Assembly: GCF_005217615.1 (NCBI RefSeq)
Contig: NZ_SZNK01000001.1
Location: 1,445,501-1,509,500 of the forward strand
Direction of reading: 5' to 3'
Length of the DNA stretch: 64,000 bases
From: Brevibacillus antibioticus
GTDB taxonomy: Bacteria; Bacillota; Bacilli; Brevibacillales; Brevibacillaceae
Part shown: positions 35,087 through 44,181 of the stretch, one piece after another
Layout of the letters: each line of letters starts with the position of its first letter
Numbering within the stretch: position 1 is the stretch's first letter
The notes under the pieces: generated by a model
Database searches by the model: none
Seen by the model: the letters and a program-made list of their open reading frames with translations, nothing else
What the model was told of the DNA's origin: nothing
Translations under genes and position numbers: made by a program

Positions 35087-37354
35087 TTGCGAAAAAAATG
35101 GCAAGCAGCTTTATGCACGACACTAGTTCTAACACTATCGCTGGAAGGAATTCCGGTGGATGCCAAAAAAGAGGGAGAGCGTCGGGGCAATATCCAGATC
35201 GAAGCGGATAAGGGTCTTGCACTGGACAAGCTTTCGTCGAAAAAGAGAGAATCTGAGCTTGTCGTTATTCAGTTATCTGGTCCTGTTCGTGAGGAGTGGA
35301 AAGAAGAACTGGAAAATATCGGCGTCACGCTTGGTGATTACATACCGGATTATGCATTCATCGCGAAAATCGAAGATGAACAGGTAAGAAGGGAAGTCAA
35401 AGGACTGTCCTTTGTCGAAGACGTTATGGCGTTTACACCGAAGTCCAAGGTATCATCGGAGCTTCGTTTTGATGGAGGAAAAAGAGAACGGGTCGAAGTC
35501 GCCGTCATCGGTTTCAATCAACGGGTGGACATGTATCGAGCGATGACGGAAATGACGGAGGATCAAGATATACGCGACATTCAAACGCCGGAGGATGCTC
35601 CACATATATCTATCGCTAAGATGGATCAGCAAACGATTGAACAAGTGGTTGAATCAGATGATGTCATTGCGGTTGTCCCCGTGCCAGAAAACAAGCTGCA
35701 CAATGATGTAGCAGCTACCATCATTCATTCGGACAAGCTGGCCTCGACAGGGTACACAGGCAAGGGACAAATTGTCGGAGTCGCCGATACCGGACTTGAT
35801 ACAGGGAAGCTCCAAACGATGCATCCAGATTTTAAGGGCCAGATTGAGAAGCTTATTTCACTTGGCCGACCGAATAATGCGACTGATGTTCACGGTCATG
35901 GTACGCATGTAGCTGGCTCCATTGTAGGCACAGGTAAAGCATCAGATGGACAGTATAGGGGAACGGCACCGGGTGCGAAGCTCGTTTTTCATGCGATAGA
36001 GAACACGAAAGGGAAGCTCAACACGGATGTCGAGACCATTTTGCAGGAAGCTTACGAAGAGGGAGCCCGCATTCACTCTAATTCATGGGGGGCGAATGAT
36101 AAGGGAGAGTATAGCCTGTCATCGCTACTATTTGATCGCTTTTTATGGGAGCATCCAGATATGACGGTGCTTATTGCGGCTGGAAACGATGGAGTGAAAG
36201 GCTATAAAACGATCGGGAGCCCAGCCACGGCTAAAAACGTTATCGCTGTTGGCGCTACGGAAAATGCTCGTCCCAGCTTGGGGAAGAACTCCGATAAAGC
36301 GGACGACGTGTGGGTATCGAGCAGTCGTGGGTTAACAGGCGACGGGCGTTTGAAGCCGGATATTGTCGCGCCCGGTTCAGCGATCTTGTCCACGCGCTCT
36401 TCACTGGCACCGAGCAAAAATTTCTACAAGCGTTTTAATGATCATTACGCATATATGAACGGAACGAGCATGGCTACGCCAATTTTAGCGGGCGGTGTGG
36501 CACAAATCAGGGAATTTTTGCAGGAAAAAGGGGAAAAAAATCCGAGTGGTGCATTAATAAAAGCCATGCTGTTGACGAGTGCAGACAATTTGGATAAAGA
36601 CATGCGCGAGCAAGGCTTCGGACGAGCCAATCTGGCGAATGCGATTGAAACGAACTACAAGGACGAGAAGGTTGGCATTCGCACGCGTGAAAAGGTTACG
36701 TATGAGGTCAATGTCTCGGATGATTCCAAGCCGTTGGCAATTACGCTGGCGTGGACGGATTATCCCGCTGCCATTGTCGCAAAGCGCGCGCTCGTCAACG
36801 ATTTGAATCTGAAGGTGACGACACCGAGTGGAGAAAAACTGAACGGCAATGACTTTTTTGAGGCCCCGTACAACGATGAAGTGGACAACCTGAACAACGT
36901 CGAGCAAGTATGGATTACCGAGCCGAAAAAGGGAACCTACACCGTGACGGTCGAAGGCTATAACATCCCGAAAGGACCTCAGCCGTATGCGCTAGCAACA
37001 ACGGGAAAATGGCAAAAGACCGATAACGAGGAAGAGGAAGAGGAAAAGCCGGCGGTTGAACAAGAGCCTTTCCGAACAGGAAAGCTGACGAAAAAGCAGG
37101 AATACATGGACTATTTAATTCGCGTCAATGAGACGGGGGATTTGGAATTGTCCGTAGACTGGAAAGAGGATGCCGATGTTGATGTGTACGTGTATAACAT
37201 TCATTCAAAAGAGCTTGCGTCTGCCACGACGTCCAACACTCCTGAGGAACTAACAGTGAATATCGAGCAAATCGGCCTGTACAAAATCCGTGTCGTGCTA
37301 ACGGAAGGCAAAGAAGCGAAGTATCGCATGTATATGAATAAGCCAGGAAAATAA
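35087..37354 (+). CDS. Secreted subtilisin-like serine protease (S8) with C-terminal beta domains
   Basis: A 755-residue secreted protease. A Sec signal peptide (MRKKWQAALCTTLVLTLSLE, cleavage likely after VDA near residue 25) is followed by a propeptide to about residue 200. The S8 catalytic domain has Asp234 (VADTGLDTG), His271 (HGHGTHVAG) and Ser461 (NGTSMATP), plus the oxyanion Asn in AAGNDG. Beyond 530 lies a proprotein-like beta sandwich, an acidic EEEEEEK linker near 650, and a PPC-like domain (GDLELSVDWKEDADVDVYVY). This matches long bacterial subtilases such as KP-43-type enzymes. TTG 35087 with GGGGGAAGGG is preferred because it places the signal peptide at the N terminus; an in-frame ATG at 35051 would bury it. 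Confidence 0.92.
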   Translation: MRKKWQAALCTTLVLTLSLEGIPVDAKKEGERRGNIQIEADKGLALDKLSSKKRESELVVIQLSGPVREEWKEELENIGVTLGDYIPDYAFIAKIEDEQVRREVKGLSFVEDVMAFTPKSKVSSELRFDGGKRERVEVAVIGFNQRVDMYRAMTEMTEDQDIRDIQTPEDAPHISIAKMDQQTIEQVVESDDVIAVVPVPENKLHNDVAATIIHSDKLASTGYTGKGQIVGVADTGLDTGKLQTMHPDFKGQIEKLISLGRPNNATDVHGHGTHVAGSIVGTGKASDGQYRGTAPGAKLVFHAIENTKGKLNTDVETILQEAYEEGARIHSNSWGANDKGEYSLSSLLFDRFLWEHPDMTVLIAAGNDGVKGYKTIGSPATAKNVIAVGATENARPSLGKNSDKADDVWVSSSRGLTGDGRLKPDIVAPGSAILSTRSSLAPSKNFYKRFNDHYAYMNGTSMATPILAGGVAQIREFLQEKGEKNPSGALIKAMLLTSADNLDKDMREQGFGRANLANAIETNYKDEKVGIRTREKVTYEVNVSDDSKPLAITLAWTDYPAAIVAKRALVNDLNLKVTTPSGEKLNGNDFFEAPYNDEVDNLNNVEQVWITEPKKGTYTVTVEGYNIPKGPQPYALATTGKWQKTDNEEEEEEKPAVEQEPFRTGKLTKKQEYMDYLIRVNETGDLELSVDWKEDADVDVYVYNIHSKELASATTSNTPEELTVNIEQIGLYKIRVVLTEGKEAKYRMYMNKPGK

Positions 37355-37360
37355 AAAAAA

Positions 37361-37406
37361 GACACAACCTTCGTCTTCTGAATCGATGAAAGGTTGTGTC
37401 TTTTTT
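37361..37406. terminator. Bidirectional terminator between protease and pucR-like gene
   Basis: GACACAACCTT (37361-37371) pairs perfectly with AAGGTTGTGTC (37390-37400). Eight As precede and six Ts follow, so it can end both convergent genes. Confidence 0.9.
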
Positions 37407-39039
37407 AGTGCTGCTCTTCCTTGCTCAACCATTCCCGCGCACGCATGGCGATCTCTAGGCAAATCCTGTTTTGCGTTGCCGTATAATCCTTACCGAGAAT
37501 TTCCTCGATTTTTTCCAAGCGATGATAGAGTGTTTGACGATGAATGAACAGTTTTTCCGCAGCTTCTTGTTTGGACAGGTTACTATCTAAATAGACACGC
37601 AGCGTTTGAACGAGCGAGGAGCCGTGTGTTTGGTCATAGGCTAACAGCGGGCCGAGGTAATCGCTTATGAAGGTCTTTAACACAGGCTCACTAGGTACGT
37701 GGAACAGGAGCCGGAACAATCCGAGATCAGCGAAAAACGGACTGGGTGATTCCTGACAAAAAGCTAGTGCCTGTTCCGCCTCCGCGAGGTGCCGTCCAGC
37801 GTCAGACAAACGTTTTCCGGCTCGACTGACACCCATCCAGATTGGAACATCCGCTCCTAGTATTTGCGTCATGATTCTTTTTACATCGCGAAAAGCTATC
37901 TCCAGAGTACGCCGGGAATCTACAAGCGGACGCTGCTCGATCAGCATAAAGTAAAAGCGATGGCCCATACAACGTATGAATGGCCGAAAGTGATGACGAG
38001 TCAAAAGTGAGCGGAAGATAGCTGTCAGATCGTGCGGCGGCAGGGAATCCTCGGCCAGATTCTTCGGCTTCTCAAACGATAAAAGAATCATGTGATAGGC
38101 CGAGGCTTTACCGCTGCCCGTGATACCGAGTAAGGAACGCACTTGTTCCTCTGGTATGGAGCGGTTGGCAATCCATTCATCAAACAGCCGGTTTTCGGTA
38201 GCGAGCGCCTGTTCTTCCACAAACATTTTCCGCATTAAAATTTGGGCCATCGCACTGACTGTATTGTCTAAGGTCAGGAGCAAATACTCATCTGGACTGC
38301 GTTCATATAAAACAATGCCGACATAGGCGAGCACGTGACCCATTGCCATCACGGGTTGATAGGCAAGCTGCCTGGTCGCAGAGAGAGAAAGGAAGCGGAC
38401 GCCAGCTTCACTACTATCCAGTTCGGAAAAATGAGACCGCATCAAATCACTCATCTCCACAGCAACATCATGCGGTACCACCGGAGCAAATTGTGGCGAG
38501 CCATTTGGAGAGTAATAGAAGACCTGTGTCTGAACTGCCACCTGAAAATGCTGCAATAGCTTAGGTATGCCCGCTGCCTGTAGGCTGAGCTGTTGCAAAC
38601 TGCGTGAGTAGGCTTCGAGATTGCGGAGTGCTTGCATCTGCGCATGGATCAAATGCTCGTGCAAATCTTGCGTGATATCCACAAAGCGGACAGGCTGATG
38701 AAAAACAAGCAACGGAAACTGGTGGTGGTTCGCCAACTCTAGCATATCTTCAGGGATGGAAGGGATGTATCGTCCTAGCTCGATGCATAGCCCGGCTGCT
38801 TTTCGCCGGATGAGCTCGGATAAATACGCAAGTCGCTTTTCCTTTTCTTCGCCAAATCCTAGCCCGGTTGATAGAATCAGCTCGCCGCCATTTAAAAACT
38901 GTCCGGTATCGGCTGTCTCCAATACGTGAACCCAGCGAACAGGCCGTGACAGGCCGTGATGTCCCGCTACCACTTGGGCATGTTGAAACAATGGTCGCTT
39001 GATGATTTCTCCAATGGTTAGGCGCAAATCGTTACTCAT
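37405..39039 (-). CDS. PucR family transcriptional regulator
   Basis: A 544-residue regulator with the PucR N-terminal purine-catabolism domain (TIGEIIKRPLFQHAQVVAGH onward, to about residue 125), a middle GGDEF-like region, and a C-terminal HTH_30 (YLDSNLSKQEAAEKLFIHRQ, about residues 490-510). ATG 39039 has GAGGTGA 5 nt upstream; an ATG six codons earlier lacks a site. It is divergent from mmsA across 132 bp. PucR proteins control purine or related nitrogen-source catabolism. Here the neighbours are enzymes for pyrimidine and beta-alanine breakdown, so it probably senses a pathway intermediate and activates these genes. That role is inferred from position. Confidence 0.88.
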   Translation of the reverse strand: MSNDLRLTIGEIIKRPLFQHAQVVAGHHGLSRPVRWVHVLETADTGQFLNGGELILSTGLGFGEEKEKRLAYLSELIRRKAAGLCIELGRYIPSIPEDMLELANHHQFPLLVFHQPVRFVDITQDLHEHLIHAQMQALRNLEAYSRSLQQLSLQAAGIPKLLQHFQVAVQTQVFYYSPNGSPQFAPVVPHDVAVEMSDLMRSHFSELDSSEAGVRFLSLSATRQLAYQPVMAMGHVLAYVGIVLYERSPDEYLLLTLDNTVSAMAQILMRKMFVEEQALATENRLFDEWIANRSIPEEQVRSLLGITGSGKASAYHMILLSFEKPKNLAEDSLPPHDLTAIFRSLLTRHHFRPFIRCMGHRFYFMLIEQRPLVDSRRTLEIAFRDVKRIMTQILGADVPIWMGVSRAGKRLSDAGRHLAEAEQALAFCQESPSPFFADLGLFRLLFHVPSEPVLKTFISDYLGPLLAYDQTHGSSLVQTLRVYLDSNLSKQEAAEKLFIHRQTLYHRLEKIEEILGKDYTATQNRICLEIAMRAREWLSKEEQH

Positions 39040-39081
39040 CAGGTTCACCTCTTCCATTTACACTCTGTATGATTAACCCTA

Positions 39082-39095
39082 CGTAATGCGTTACG
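39082..39095. promoter_or_regulatory. Inverted repeat in the pucR-like/mmsA divergent region
   Basis: CGTAA-TGCG-TTACG forms 5-bp arms around a 4-bp centre, 43 bp before the regulator's start codon and 77 bp before mmsA. It is a candidate binding site for the PucR-type regulator. A 10-bp palindrome (ATCAATTGAT, 39146-39155) also precedes mmsA. Confidence 0.35.
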
Positions 39096-39171
39096 CTTTG
39101 TCTAGTGCTTACAGGTGTTATTTTTGGATAAAATGGAATTGTCAATCAATTGATCGTGAGGAGTTGAAGGG

Positions 39172-40680
39172 ATGAACACAGCTATCGTTGGAAATCCGTT
39201 GAAAAACTACATCGGCGGCCAGTGGCTAGATTCACTAACGACACGTTTTGAGGATGTACCCAATCCAGCAACAGGAGAATTGCTGTCACGCGTACCGCTA
39301 TCGACGAAAGAAGATGTGGACAAGGCTGTTGCGGCTGCAAAGGAAGCGTTTATGAGCTGGAGTGCTACCCCTGTTGTGGATCGTGCACGCATTATGTTTC
39401 GTTTTCATAGTCTTCTCGTCAAGCACGAGGATGAACTCGCCCGGATGATCACCATGGAGAACGGCAAAAATCTGCCTGAGGCACAGGCGGAGCTATTGCG
39501 TGGGCTGGAAATGGTAGAGTTCGCTTGTGGGATGCCAACACTGATGATGGGGGAAACCTTGCCCAATATCGCAAACAGCATCGACAGTCAGGTGATTCGA
39601 TTCCCGTTGGGGGTAGTCGGCGGGATTACACCGTTTAACTTCCCCGTGATGGTCCCGATGTGGATGTACCCGATTGCGATTACCGCTGGAAATACGTTTG
39701 TCCTGAAGCCCTCGGAGCGCACGCCTCTGTCTTCGATTCGAATCGCCGAACTACTAAAGGAAGCAGGGTTGCCAGATGGTGTATTCAACGTCGTAAACGG
39801 AGCGCATGATGTCGTGAATGGTCTGTTGGAGCATCCAGACGTAAAAGCGATCTCATTTGTTGGCTCGCAGCCGGTTGCAGAATATGTGTACAAGACAGCA
39901 GCGGCGAACGGGAAACGAGTGCAAGCACTGGCTGGGGCGAAAAATCACCATTTGGTCATGCCTGACACGGATTTGAAGCGCGCAGCAAAAACAATTACGA
40001 GCTCAGCATTCGGCTGTGCAGGAGAGCGGTGTATGGCAGCCAGCGCTGTTGTTGCTGTCGAGGAGATTGCCGATGAGCTGATCGCGCATCTGATCGACGA
40101 AGCCAATGCTCTCGCGATGGGGAATGGTTTGGAGGAGGGCGTCGATCTCGGGCCTGTCATCCGTGATTCGCACTTGTCCAAAGTACATGACTACATTGAA
40201 AAAGGTGTCGGATCTGGCGCCGCGCTTGTTCGCGATGGTCGCGAGGATGCGAAAAAGCTGCGGGATGGTTACTTCCTCGGGCCAACGATTTTTGACAAGG
40301 CAGATGCCGAGATGGTCATTGTCCGTGACGAGATTTTTGCGCCTGTTCTGAGTGTCATGCGTGTGAAAGGCTTTGAAGAGGGCTTGGAGACGATCAGCCG
40401 CTCGCGTTTTGGCAATGGGGCGACCATCTATACGAACAACGGAAAATGGGGAAGAGAATTCGTACAGCAGGTGGAAGCGGGGATGGTCGGTGTCAATGTA
40501 GGGGTGCCTGCTCCGATGGGCTTCTTTGCTTTCTCGGGCTGGAAACAGTCCTTTTACGGTGATTTGCATGCTAATGGAAAGGATGGCGTCCTCTTTTTCA
40601 CGAAGAAAAAAACGGTCACATCCAGATGGTTCGAAGACGGTGATACCAGCATTGACTCGCAAAAAGTTTTTGTAAAATAA
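39172..40680 (+). CDS. mmsA: CoA-acylating (methyl)malonate-semialdehyde dehydrogenase
   Basis: A 502-residue aldehyde dehydrogenase of the MmsA/IolA type, which converts malonate or methylmalonate semialdehyde plus CoA and NAD to acetyl- or propionyl-CoA with CO2 loss. Features are GGITPFNFPVMVPMWMYP (about 145-162), FVLKPSERTP, SFVGSQPVAEYV, and the catalytic Cys287 in GCAGERCMAAS. The GxGxRC context is typical of the CoA-dependent group. ATG 39172 follows GAGGAG. The next gene, an omega-aminotransferase, starts 30 bp downstream, so the pair would convert beta-alanine (or 3-aminoisobutyrate) to an acyl-CoA. It would complete the pathway begun by the enzymes at 49.3-54.3 kb. Confidence 0.92.
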   Translation: MNTAIVGNPLKNYIGGQWLDSLTTRFEDVPNPATGELLSRVPLSTKEDVDKAVAAAKEAFMSWSATPVVDRARIMFRFHSLLVKHEDELARMITMENGKNLPEAQAELLRGLEMVEFACGMPTLMMGETLPNIANSIDSQVIRFPLGVVGGITPFNFPVMVPMWMYPIAITAGNTFVLKPSERTPLSSIRIAELLKEAGLPDGVFNVVNGAHDVVNGLLEHPDVKAISFVGSQPVAEYVYKTAAANGKRVQALAGAKNHHLVMPDTDLKRAAKTITSSAFGCAGERCMAASAVVAVEEIADELIAHLIDEANALAMGNGLEEGVDLGPVIRDSHLSKVHDYIEKGVGSGAALVRDGREDAKKLRDGYFLGPTIFDKADAEMVIVRDEIFAPVLSVMRVKGFEEGLETISRSRFGNGATIYTNNGKWGREFVQQVEAGMVGVNVGVPAPMGFFAFSGWKQSFYGDLHANGKDGVLFFTKKKTVTSRWFEDGDTSIDSQKVFVK

Positions 40681-40710
40681 ACGCTTACGAAATAGAAGGA
40701 GGATTGTGCG

Positions 40711-42075
40711 ATGGAGCAAGAACAAGTGACGAAAGATTTTGATAAAGAGAGCTTGCTGGATGCCGACCGTTCGCATATGTGGCACCATATGTCCCCCTAC
40801 AATCCCAATCCGATGATCGTAACGGAAGCGAGCGGATCGTGGATCACCGATATCGACGGGAATCGGTACCTGGATGGAATGTCTGGCTTGTGGTGCGTCA
40901 ACGTTGGCTATGGCCGACAGGAGCTCGCAGACGCCGCTTATGAGCAGTTGAAGCAATTGGCTTATTTTCCACTCACACAAAGCCACGTCCCTGCTATTCG
41001 TCTATCCGAGAAGATCAGCGAATGGCTTGGAGAGGAGTATCGCGTTTTCTTTTCCAACAGCGGCTCGGAAGCGAACGAAGTCGCATTCAAGATTGCCCGT
41101 CAATATCATCACCAGAACGGGGAGCCGGATCGTTACAAATTCATTTCGCGCCATCGCGCTTACCACGGGAATACGATGGGAGCTCTCGCCGCAACAGGTC
41201 AATCCATACGCAAGGAAAAATACGAGCCATTAGCGCCTGGCTTCCTTCATGTACCGCCGCCTTACTGCTACCGTTGTCCGGCTGGAAAATCGTACGGCAA
41301 ATGCAATCTGGAATGCGCCCAATATTATGATCAAGTGATCAATTGGGAAGGAGAAAAGACAGTGGCTGCCGTCATCATGGAGCCGACCATTACCGGGGGA
41401 GGCGTCTTGGTTCCTTCACCGGAATACATGCCAAAAGTGCGGGAAATCTGCGATAAGTACGGCGTGTTGATGATCGTAGACGAGGTCATCTGCGGATTCG
41501 GCCGCTCCGGTCAAAAGTTCGGCCACCAAAACTTCGGCATCAAGCCAGACATCGTGACCATGGCCAAAGGTATTACGAGCGCCTACCTGCCACTTTCTGC
41601 AACGGCTGTGCGGGCAGAAATCGCAGACAAATTCAACGAGCAAGGGAATAATTTGCATTTCCGTCATGTCAATACGTTTGGCGGCAATCCGGCGGCATGC
41701 GCACTTGCCCTGAAAAATCTTGAAATTTTAGAAGAGGAAAAGCTGGTGGAGAGAGCGGAGGAGCTCGGTGCAGAATTGCTTGCCAAGCTGGCGTTTCTCG
41801 CGGAGCATCCATACGTCGGCGATATACGTAGCTTTGGCTTTCTGATGGGAATTGAGATGGTAGAGGATCGCAAAACGAAGGAACCTGCGGCGCCTGCGAA
41901 ATTGACACAGGTCATTGCTGAGTGCAAGAAGCGTGGGCTAATCATCGGGCGCAATGGCGATACCATTCCGAGCTTTAATAACGTGCTGACGCTTTCGCCG
42001 CCGTTTACTACGACGAGCGACGATATCGATTTTATTGCGCAGGTCATGAAGGAAGCCTTTGATACATTGGCGTAA
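40711..42075 (+). CDS. Class III omega-aminotransferase (beta-alanine:pyruvate type)
   Basis: A 454-residue PLP aminotransferase, fold type I class III. Seen are the SGSEANEVAFKIAR phosphate-binding region (about 114-127), the IVDEVICGFGRSG Asp motif, and the Schiff-base Lys286 in TMAKGITSAYLPLSA. The start ATG follows AGAAGGAGG. It is co-transcribed with mmsA and probably converts beta-alanine to malonate semialdehyde using pyruvate or 2-oxoglutarate. Relatives also act on GABA, putrescine or 3-aminoisobutyrate, and the exact amine is not readable from sequence. A terminator follows at 42131. Confidence 0.88.
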   Translation: MEQEQVTKDFDKESLLDADRSHMWHHMSPYNPNPMIVTEASGSWITDIDGNRYLDGMSGLWCVNVGYGRQELADAAYEQLKQLAYFPLTQSHVPAIRLSEKISEWLGEEYRVFFSNSGSEANEVAFKIARQYHHQNGEPDRYKFISRHRAYHGNTMGALAATGQSIRKEKYEPLAPGFLHVPPPYCYRCPAGKSYGKCNLECAQYYDQVINWEGEKTVAAVIMEPTITGGGVLVPSPEYMPKVREICDKYGVLMIVDEVICGFGRSGQKFGHQNFGIKPDIVTMAKGITSAYLPLSATAVRAEIADKFNEQGNNLHFRHVNTFGGNPAACALALKNLEILEEEKLVERAEELGAELLAKLAFLAEHPYVGDIRSFGFLMGIEMVEDRKTKEPAAPAKLTQVIAECKKRGLIIGRNGDTIPSFNNVLTLSPPFTTTSDDIDFIAQVMKEAFDTLA

Positions 42076-42130
42076 ACGTGTTTTAGATGATGAATGAAAG
42101 CAGCGGCTGTTCGCTGAAAATATAGTATTA

Positions 42131-42166
42131 GACCGGAACTCTTATGGGGAGTTCCGGTCTTCTTTA
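42131..42166 (+). terminator. Rho-independent terminator
   Basis: GACCGGAACTC (42131-42141) pairs with GAGTTCCGGTC (42149-42159), followed by TTCTTT. It ends the mmsA-aminotransferase operon. Confidence 0.85.
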
Positions 42167-42570
42167 TCACTCGATATTTGAGAATTCGTTTTAGACTGAC
42201 TCATTTATCTATCGTTCCGCGTTAGTTAAATGATTAATTACGAGTATTCAATGAGTTTCTTTCTTGTCGATTTCTGCAATTTCGCTTCTTTCGCACTCCA
42301 CTACGATTAAAGAATGGGTTATTGGAGCATCGAGAGAACTGTAAATAAGCTAGTCTATGCGATTCATTGTAGGATAATTCACGGTGAACCGTATCACAAG
42401 AGATGGTAAAGGAAAGGTTTGAATTGACGGTACCATATAAAATGATAAAATATGGTTTATATCAAATTTATGTAACTAAAGAGGGATATATGGATTATTT
42501 AATTGATAATAAAGAATGGATATTTTCAGGCATTGGGGTTCTAATAATCGGAGCAATAATTAATTTCTTC

Positions 42571-42577
42571 AAAAAAA
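42571..42577 (+). other. A7 slippery tract, candidate -1 shift site
   Basis: TTC AAA AAA AGG in the zero frame allows -1 re-reading to AAG GAT GAT TCT, which restores the longer protein. Homopolymer A runs of this kind support ribosomal or polymerase slippage in bacteria. Confidence 0.45.
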
Positions 42578-42702
42578 GGATGATTCTAAGAATCAAGCAA
42601 GCATAAATCAAGGCGGACATAGTAATTTCCAGGTTAATGGGGATGTTTCAAACAGCAATAATATAACAACTTATGTTAATATGGAGCCGGAAAAGGAACT
42701 AG

Positions 42703-42712
42703 AAAAAAAAAA
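42703..42712 (+). other. A10 tract, second frame-change point
   Basis: The open frame upstream stops at 42725, while the sensible downstream frame is shifted by one base. Loss of one A, or slippage on the ten As, joins them. The two shifts together have no net frame change. Confidence 0.45.
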
Positions 42713-43559
42713 GTCCACTGAGTGAATTGATAAATAAGTTTTATTTTATATTTGAGCAACACGGGGTCAAAAGATCGCAAATCCCCTCCTTTATTGATAA
42801 AAAATTCAATTTAAGTTATGCAGATGTGGCTAGTGAAGATTCAATTATTCCTAAACTTAATGATGAATTGCTAGAGTGGGTTTCCTCTAAATTTGGCATT
42901 AGAAGAAGCTGGTTTGATACAGTGGATGAGGTCTATTCGAGCAGGTATATCTATGATACGTTAGATTGTTATAAGTGTGTCGGAGCATTTATCAATTTGT
43001 TTAGTAAGCTTATAGATGAACTAAATGTTTATCGTTATAGAGATTCACTACATGTTTATTTCTTGAAAAATTTCGATAAATTTAAAGGTGATAAATATGG
43101 TGAAACTGAAAAAGCGGATGTTATAGTAATAGTTAGTGTGAAAATTGGTAAAACAACTACTAATTCTGTTGAAAAATATATCTTGATTACGCAAAATCTA
43201 AGATGGGATTATTGGAATTCTAGGCAAGATGTAAAACGAATGATCAGAATAGTTGACAAGCTAAAAATTTCCATGACTGGGTATGACATATCGATTGAAG
43301 AGTACAATGCAATTGGGTCAGCCGAAGTAGTACCTAGAGCTATACTGAAGCAAAAAAAGAGAGTCACTTGGTATCCCTACGATTATGATGGATCTCATAA
43401 TGATAGGATTGATAAAGTTGAGTATGAACCCGACAATGAGTTTTATGAAAGCTTAAAATGGATTGATGAAAGTATAGCTCAAATGATTAATGAAAAAGAG
43501 ATGAATATAGCAGGAGTCTAGACGGCTCAGGGGTAACACCTTTTTATTTACTTCAGATA

Positions 43560-43880
43560 ATCGCCTACTGTACGTTGGGTGAAAACTGCGCGAATCTTCG
43601 GCGTGGTTTTTTGCGATACTTCTGAAGTTTGGATAGTGGTATCCGCAACATGAACGAGCATCCATTATTTCAAGGGTAAAACTAGGAATGAACAAGAGAG
43701 CATCAGAAGGGAAATGGAACGGTGGAGTAATTTACCGTTACAACTGCTTTGATAAGAAACTCGTTATAAATGAAACGGAGAGCGAAGTTATTCAGTATTT
43801 TTAGTATTAGGACAATACTGACGAACCCGACCTATATTGGACAGAATCGGTGGTCATCTCGCAAGCCTGATTGCGGATGA
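43560..43880 (+). pseudogene. Remnant of a large serine recombinase
   Basis: Several frames carry pieces of the conserved central region of large serine site-specific recombinases (phage integrase / SpoIVCA / TnpX type). Around 43600-43630 there is a DTSE-like piece. In one frame from 43640, QHERASIISRVKLGMNKRAS is followed by GKWNGGVIYRYN and KLVINETESEVIQYF, then a stop at 43801-43803. In another frame at about 43818-43860 comes LTNPTYIGQNRW, matching the I-L-x-N-P-x-Y-I-G motif further downstream in the family. Stops, shifts and lost segments between pieces show decay. It marks an old integration event. Confidence 0.75.
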
Positions 43881-44124
43881 AGCGGATAGCGATCATATGG
43901 TCGAATACTACCAACGATGTGTCCCCGCGTATTACAAAGGCTTTTCGGAGTACGCGGATGTATCCTCTATCACTGATCATTGCGTCTACGAGCTGATCCT
44001 TCTCGTATTCGGGTACAGGCTTGTGGAGTGGTATCTCCACACAGAGGACGATGACGAGAAGACAAAGCATGTCCATACGCTCCAAAAAATCTATGAAATG
44101 AAGACCAGCCCAGCGCTGGGTTGA
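43837..44124 (+). CDS. Possible 3' fragment of an unknown gene
   Basis: An open frame of 95 codons from TTG 43837; a later ATG at 43897 gives 75 codons. Its first 40 bases overlap the recombinase remnant, so the true start, if any, is downstream. The protein-like part has aromatic-rich helices (HCVYELILLVFGYRLVEWYL) and a charged end. Base composition matches the chromosome rather than the AT-rich region just upstream. It may be the tail of a host gene cut by the integrated element. No family is recognised, and no good ribosome binding site is present. Confidence 0.3.
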   Translation: MDRIGGHLASLIADEADSDHMVEYYQRCVPAYYKGFSEYADVSSITDHCVYELILLVFGYRLVEWYLHTEDDDEKTKHVHTLQKIYEMKTSPALG

Positions 44125-44128
44125 CTCT

Positions 44129-44180
44129 AAAAAAAGAACTCCGAAAACCCTTGAATGTGGTGGGTTTTCGGGGTTCTTTC
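44129..44180. terminator. Bidirectional terminator
   Basis: GAACTCCGAAAACCC (from 44136) pairs with GGGTTTTCGGGGTTC (44162-44176), flanked by six As and TTTC. It separates the scar region from the convergent MazG-like gene. Confidence 0.8.
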
Positions 44181-44181
44181 A

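Larger units (their letters stand above)
42490..43521 (+). pseudogene. AT-rich accessory gene broken by two poly-A frameshifts
   Basis: The first frame encodes MDYLIDNKEWIFSGIGVLII and one membrane helix, then stops at 42606. The -1 frame after the A7 tract (42571-42577) continues sensibly (KKDDSKNQASINQGGHSNFQ, then a DVSNSNN stretch) to TGA at 42725. From the A10 tract (42703-42712) a further shift returns to the first frame, which runs from SPLSELINKF to 43521. Together this is one protein of about 340 residues: an N-terminal membrane anchor, an Asn/Gly-rich linker, and a C-terminal soluble region with FEQHGVKRSQIPSF and FGIRRSWFDT. ATG 42490 has AAGAGGG 4 nt upstream. I do not recognise a named family. 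The AT content is far above that of its neighbours, suggesting transfer. It may be dead, rescued by slippage, or a sequencing artefact. Confidence 0.7.
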
